Assembly: GCA_002726925.1 (NCBI GenBank) | Contig: PBTJ01000125.1 | Location: 1-7,059 of the forward strand | DNA: 7,059 bases | Direction: 5' to 3' | From: Gammaproteobacteria bacterium | GTDB taxonomy: Bacteria > Pseudomonadota > Gammaproteobacteria > Pseudomonadales > Azotimanducaceae | Shown here: positions 4,551 through 7,059 of the stretch, one piece after another | How the letters are laid out: the number at the start of each line of letters is the position of its first letter | Numbering within the stretch: position 1 is the stretch's first letter | The notes under the pieces: generated by a model | What the model was told of the DNA's origin: nothing | Databases searched by the model: none | What the model saw: the letters and a program-made list of their open reading frames with translations, nothing else | Made by a program: the position numbers and the translations under genes

Positions 4551-6095
4551 ATGAGCACCAAGTACTACGACTGGACTGCCTACCACGCAAGTATGCGCGG
4601 TGACAAAGTCGCTATTGTTGATCTGGATACGCAAGAAGAGGTGACTTACGGCGCGCTCGAAGATCGCGCATCTCGCTTGGCTGAGTGGCTGCAATCCCAA
4701 GGCGTTATCAAGGGCGATCGCGTGACCTTGTTGACGCCAAATTGCCCAGAAGTTTTCGAAGCGCAATTTGCTTGCTCAAAGATTGGTGCCATATGTATTC
4801 CACTGAACTGGCGTCTCACCGTGCCAGAGCTGGAGTACATTCTGGGTGATTCTGCCCCCAAGGTGCTTATCTACGACGCTAAGTTTGCCGATGCAGCCGA
4901 ACAGCTAATAAGCCTGTGTTCTGTGCCGAATAGTTTGATGCTCGATGCGCACGATGCTGCCTGCGTTTACAAGCAAACCTTGGCTGCGCTGACAGGCGCA
5001 TACCAAGGCGTTGAGTGCACCTTGGATGATGTTGCCATGATCATGTACACCTCGGGCACAACAGGTCATCCAAAGGGCGCGATGATCACTTTTGGCATGA
5101 ATTTCTATAACGCGGTAAACCTTGGTATTCCCGCGGGCATCAGTTCCAACTCGATACAACTGGTGGTGCTGCCACTGTTTCATACCGGCGGTATGAACTG
5201 CTATGCCAATCCTATATTGCACGCGGGCGGGCGCATTCTGCTGATGCGAGACTTTGACCCCGGTCGTGCACTGGCTGTGCTGGGCGATGCAAGTCTTGGG
5301 GTGACGCACTTCTTTGGTGTGCCTGCGCCCTATCAATTCATGATGCAGCACCCGGATTTTGACGCCACTGACTTGAGTCGCATTGTGACCGCTGGCGTGG
5401 GCGGCGCGCCCTGCGCGGAGGCCATTTTACGAGGCTGGATTGATCGCGGTGTGCCGCTTATTCAGGGCTGGGGCATGACCGAAACCAGTCCCGGCGGCAC
5501 CGCCTTAGATGCCGCTGATGTGATGCGCAAGATCGGCTCAGCAGGTAAGGCGCTGCTGCACACCGAGCTGAAAATCATTGACGACGATGGCGCAACCTTG
5601 CCCTGGGGTGAGGTTGGCGAACTGTTGATCCGCGGGCCGAATATCACTCCGGGGTACTGGAACAAAGCAGAGGCTACGGCAGACTCGTTTGTTGATGGCT
5701 GGCTGAAGACTGGCGATGCTGCGCGCTTTGACGATGAGGGTTTCATCTACATCGTGGATCGCTGGAAAGACATGTACATATCAGGCGGTGAAAACGTCTA
5801 CCCAGCCGAGGTTGAAAATGTGCTGTATCAACTTGAGCAAGTCGCAGAGGCTGCCATCATCGGCGTGCCTGATGAGCGCTGGGGCGAAACCGGTAAGGCG
5901 GTCTTGGTTCTTAAGCCCGGTCAAACGTTAGACGCGGACGTCGTGATCGGTCATTGCTTAGCGAATCTTGCCAAATTCAAAGTACCCAGTAGTGTTGAAT
6001 TTATCGAAGCGCTACCGCGTAATGCGACCGGTAAGGTGCTCAAGCGCACGCTGCGCGATCAGTATGTAGAAGAGGGTGCGCCGGCCATCAGCTAA
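4551..6095 (+). CDS. AMP-forming acyl-CoA synthetase (class I adenylate-forming enzyme)
   Basis: A complete 514-residue cytoplasmic ligase that would activate a carboxylate with ATP to an acyl-adenylate and then to the CoA thioester. The adenylation core motifs appear in order: P-loop YTSGTTGHPKG (166-176), LPLFHTGG (207-214), GWGMTET (306-312), TGD (387-389) and DRWKDMYISGGENVYPAEVE (403-422). The C-terminal catalytic lysine is Lys495 in RNATGKVLKR. Length and motif set match the medium-size fatty-acyl/aryl-CoA ligases (FadD3-like, feruloyl-CoA synthetase-like), not acetyl-CoA synthetase, which is longer. The substrate is not readable from motifs alone. The downstream gene, 33 nt away on the same strand, is an aldehyde dehydrogenase resembling coniferyl aldehyde dehydrogenases, so the acid it makes is a natural candidate substrate (for example a ferulate-like or fatty acid). 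No frameshift or missing key residue is seen. Confidence 0.94.
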   Translation: MSTKYYDWTAYHASMRGDKVAIVDLDTQEEVTYGALEDRASRLAEWLQSQGVIKGDRVTLLTPNCPEVFEAQFACSKIGAICIPLNWRLTVPELEYILGDSAPKVLIYDAKFADAAEQLISLCSVPNSLMLDAHDAACVYKQTLAALTGAYQGVECTLDDVAMIMYTSGTTGHPKGAMITFGMNFYNAVNLGIPAGISSNSIQLVVLPLFHTGGMNCYANPILHAGGRILLMRDFDPGRALAVLGDASLGVTHFFGVPAPYQFMMQHPDFDATDLSRIVTAGVGGAPCAEAILRGWIDRGVPLIQGWGMTETSPGGTALDAADVMRKIGSAGKALLHTELKIIDDDGATLPWGEVGELLIRGPNITPGYWNKAEATADSFVDGWLKTGDAARFDDEGFIYIVDRWKDMYISGGENVYPAEVENVLYQLEQVAEAAIIGVPDERWGETGKAVLVLKPGQTLDADVVIGHCLANLAKFKVPSSVEFIEALPRNATGKVLKRTLRDQYVEEGAPAIS

Positions 6096-6115
6096 GGTCG
6101 TCAAACCATTTTTTT

Positions 6116-6126
6116 AGGGAGAAGGA
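6116..6126 (+). promoter_or_regulatory. Ribosome binding site for the aldehyde dehydrogenase gene
   Basis: The purine-rich stretch AGGGAGAAGGA ends 2 nt before the ATG at 6129. The AGGGAG part has 7-nt spacing and is the likelier Shine-Dalgarno. It lies in a 33-nt gap after the ligase stop with no hairpin terminator, which supports cotranscription. Confidence 0.6.
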
Positions 6127-6128
6127 TA

Positions 6129-7059
6129 ATGAGCGAAAGTTACGAAGAAACATCTCAACTCGAGATGCAGGCCATCTTGGATCGCCAGCGCGCTGCCTAT
6201 TTGGCAGAAGGTGTGGTGAGTTCGCAGACTCGCATTGATCGCCTGGAGCGGGCCGTGCAGGTCGTCAAGAAACACCAAAAAACCTTTGTCAAAGCCATGA
6301 ATGAAGACTTTGGTCATCGCAGTGAGCACCAGTCTATGTTCACCGACATCGCTTCTTCCATCGGGCCGCTGCGCCATGCGCAACAAAACCTGAAACGCTG
6401 GCAAAAGAAAGACAAGCGTAAGGTCACCCCCGGCGTTTTGGCTTTGTTAGGTGCAAGAGCCTGGATCGAATACCAGCCTTTAGGTGTTGTTGGTGTGATC
6501 AGTCCATGGAACTTTCCGGTCAATTTGACCTTCACACCCTTGGCCGGCGTGCTGTCAGCTGGTAACCGATGCATGATTAAACCCAGCGAATATACGCCGG
6601 CTACCTCTGCGGCCATGGCCGTGGGTTTTGCGGAAGAGTTTGATGAGGAAGAAATCGCGGTCATCACCGGTGGGCCGCAAACCGGTGCCGATTTTTCCGG
6701 GCTGGCTTTTGACCACCTGCTTTTCACTGGGGCCACGTCGGTAGCCAAGCATGTTATGCGTGCTGCGTCAGAGAACCTAGTGCCGGTAACGCTGGAACTG
6801 GGTGGCAAATCGCCGGTGATTATTTCGCCAAAGGCAGACATGGCACCAACTACCGATGCATTGATGGCAGGCAAAATGCTGAACGCAGGACAGATTTGCT
6901 TAGCACCGGATTACGTTTTTGTGCCGCGTAATCGTATGAGCGAGTTTGTCGAGTCGAGTAAACGCTCGGTAGCTAAAATGTATCCGACGCTGCTGGATAA
7001 TCCCGATTATACCTCGGTAGTGAATGAGCGGCATTTTCAGCGCATTAATGGCTACGTTG
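6129..7059 (+). CDS. Aldehyde dehydrogenase, coniferyl aldehyde dehydrogenase-like (C-terminus beyond right edge)
   Basis: The frame is open from ATG 6129 to the window edge: 310 codons of a protein that in this family is normally about 470-480 residues. It would oxidise an aldehyde to the carboxylate with NAD(P)+. Visible motifs: SPWNFPVNL (125-133, oxyanion Asn127), KPSEYTP (151-157, cofactor-binding Lys151), FTGATSVAKHVM (199-210, the Rossmann turn), LELGGKSP (222-229, general base Glu223) and NAGQICLAPDYVFVP (252-266, catalytic nucleophile Cys257). The CLAPDYVFVP ending, the short N-terminal region beginning near residue 11 and the lack of an N-terminal extension are typical of the coniferyl aldehyde dehydrogenase (CalB) group and related fatty aldehyde dehydrogenases. 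The group call is from recall of the family, not an alignment. It follows the acyl-CoA synthetase by 33 nt, probably in one operon. Confidence 0.92.
   Translation, partial: MSESYEETSQLEMQAILDRQRAAYLAEGVVSSQTRIDRLERAVQVVKKHQKTFVKAMNEDFGHRSEHQSMFTDIASSIGPLRHAQQNLKRWQKKDKRKVTPGVLALLGARAWIEYQPLGVVGVISPWNFPVNLTFTPLAGVLSAGNRCMIKPSEYTPATSAAMAVGFAEEFDEEEIAVITGGPQTGADFSGLAFDHLLFTGATSVAKHVMRAASENLVPVTLELGGKSPVIISPKADMAPTTDALMAGKMLNAGQICLAPDYVFVPRNRMSEFVESSKRSVAKMYPTLLDNPDYTSVVNERHFQRINGYV

Noticed and set aside
4905..5351. 148-codon reverse-strand open frame inside the CoA ligase gene
   Set aside because: It lies wholly within the ligase, whose motifs are unbroken on the plus strand. Its composition (many His, Gln, Cys without hydrophobic pattern) is typical of an antisense shadow.
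6096..6128. T-run of seven (6109-6115) between ligase and dehydrogenase as a terminator
   Set aside because: No stem-loop precedes the T-run, and a ribosome site follows at once, so read-through into the dehydrogenase is more likely.
6314..6874. 186-codon reverse-strand open frame inside the aldehyde dehydrogenase gene
   Set aside because: It covers the plus-strand segment with the WNFP, KPSE, FTGAT and LELGG motifs. It has no recognisable domain, so it is an antisense shadow.

Overview
The window looks like an accessory or catabolic stretch of a Gram-negative bacterial chromosome, most likely a marine-type gammaproteobacterium of moderate GC. The lineage is an impression from protein style, the lipoprotein signal and codon use, and was not tested by any search. 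It holds five complete or nearly complete enzyme genes, one edge-truncated membrane protein gene and one decayed gene. No rRNA, tRNA, CRISPR array, insertion sequence or phage feature was seen.

Layout. Positions 1-555 (minus): N-terminal part of a MotA/TolQ/ExbB-type proton channel protein running off the left edge. Positions 615-1385 (minus): a class II aldolase/adducin-family protein. Positions 1386-1690: a 305-nt divergent control region with a G-rich tract and a 30-bp imperfect palindrome. Positions 1691-2470 (plus): a phytanoyl-CoA dioxygenase (PhyH)-family Fe(II)/2-oxoglutarate oxygenase. Positions 2475-2863 (minus): remains of a coiled-coil protein gene with two in-frame stops and a probable frameshift. 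Positions 2983-4395 (minus): an amidohydrolase with a lipoprotein signal. Positions 4396-4550: a second divergent promoter region. Positions 4551-6095 (plus): an AMP-forming acyl-CoA synthetase. From 6129 to the right edge (plus): an aldehyde dehydrogenase resembling coniferyl aldehyde dehydrogenases.

How the genes fit together. The clearest link is the plus-strand pair at the right. The aldehyde dehydrogenase would turn an aldehyde into a carboxylate and the synthetase would activate a carboxylate to its CoA thioester, so they form a coherent aldehyde-to-acyl-CoA unit, possibly for phenylpropanoid-like or other aromatic or fatty aldehydes. The PhyH-family oxygenase and class II aldolase-like protein are divergently transcribed from a shared region and may be co-controlled through the palindrome, but their substrates cannot be read from sequence. 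The amidohydrolase would act outside the cytoplasm.

No clearly new multi-gene system is evident. The items most worth a second look are the palindrome and G-rich leader before the PhyH gene, the decayed coiled-coil gene, the aldolase-family protein lacking the usual catalytic Glu, and the aldehyde dehydrogenase/CoA ligase pair.
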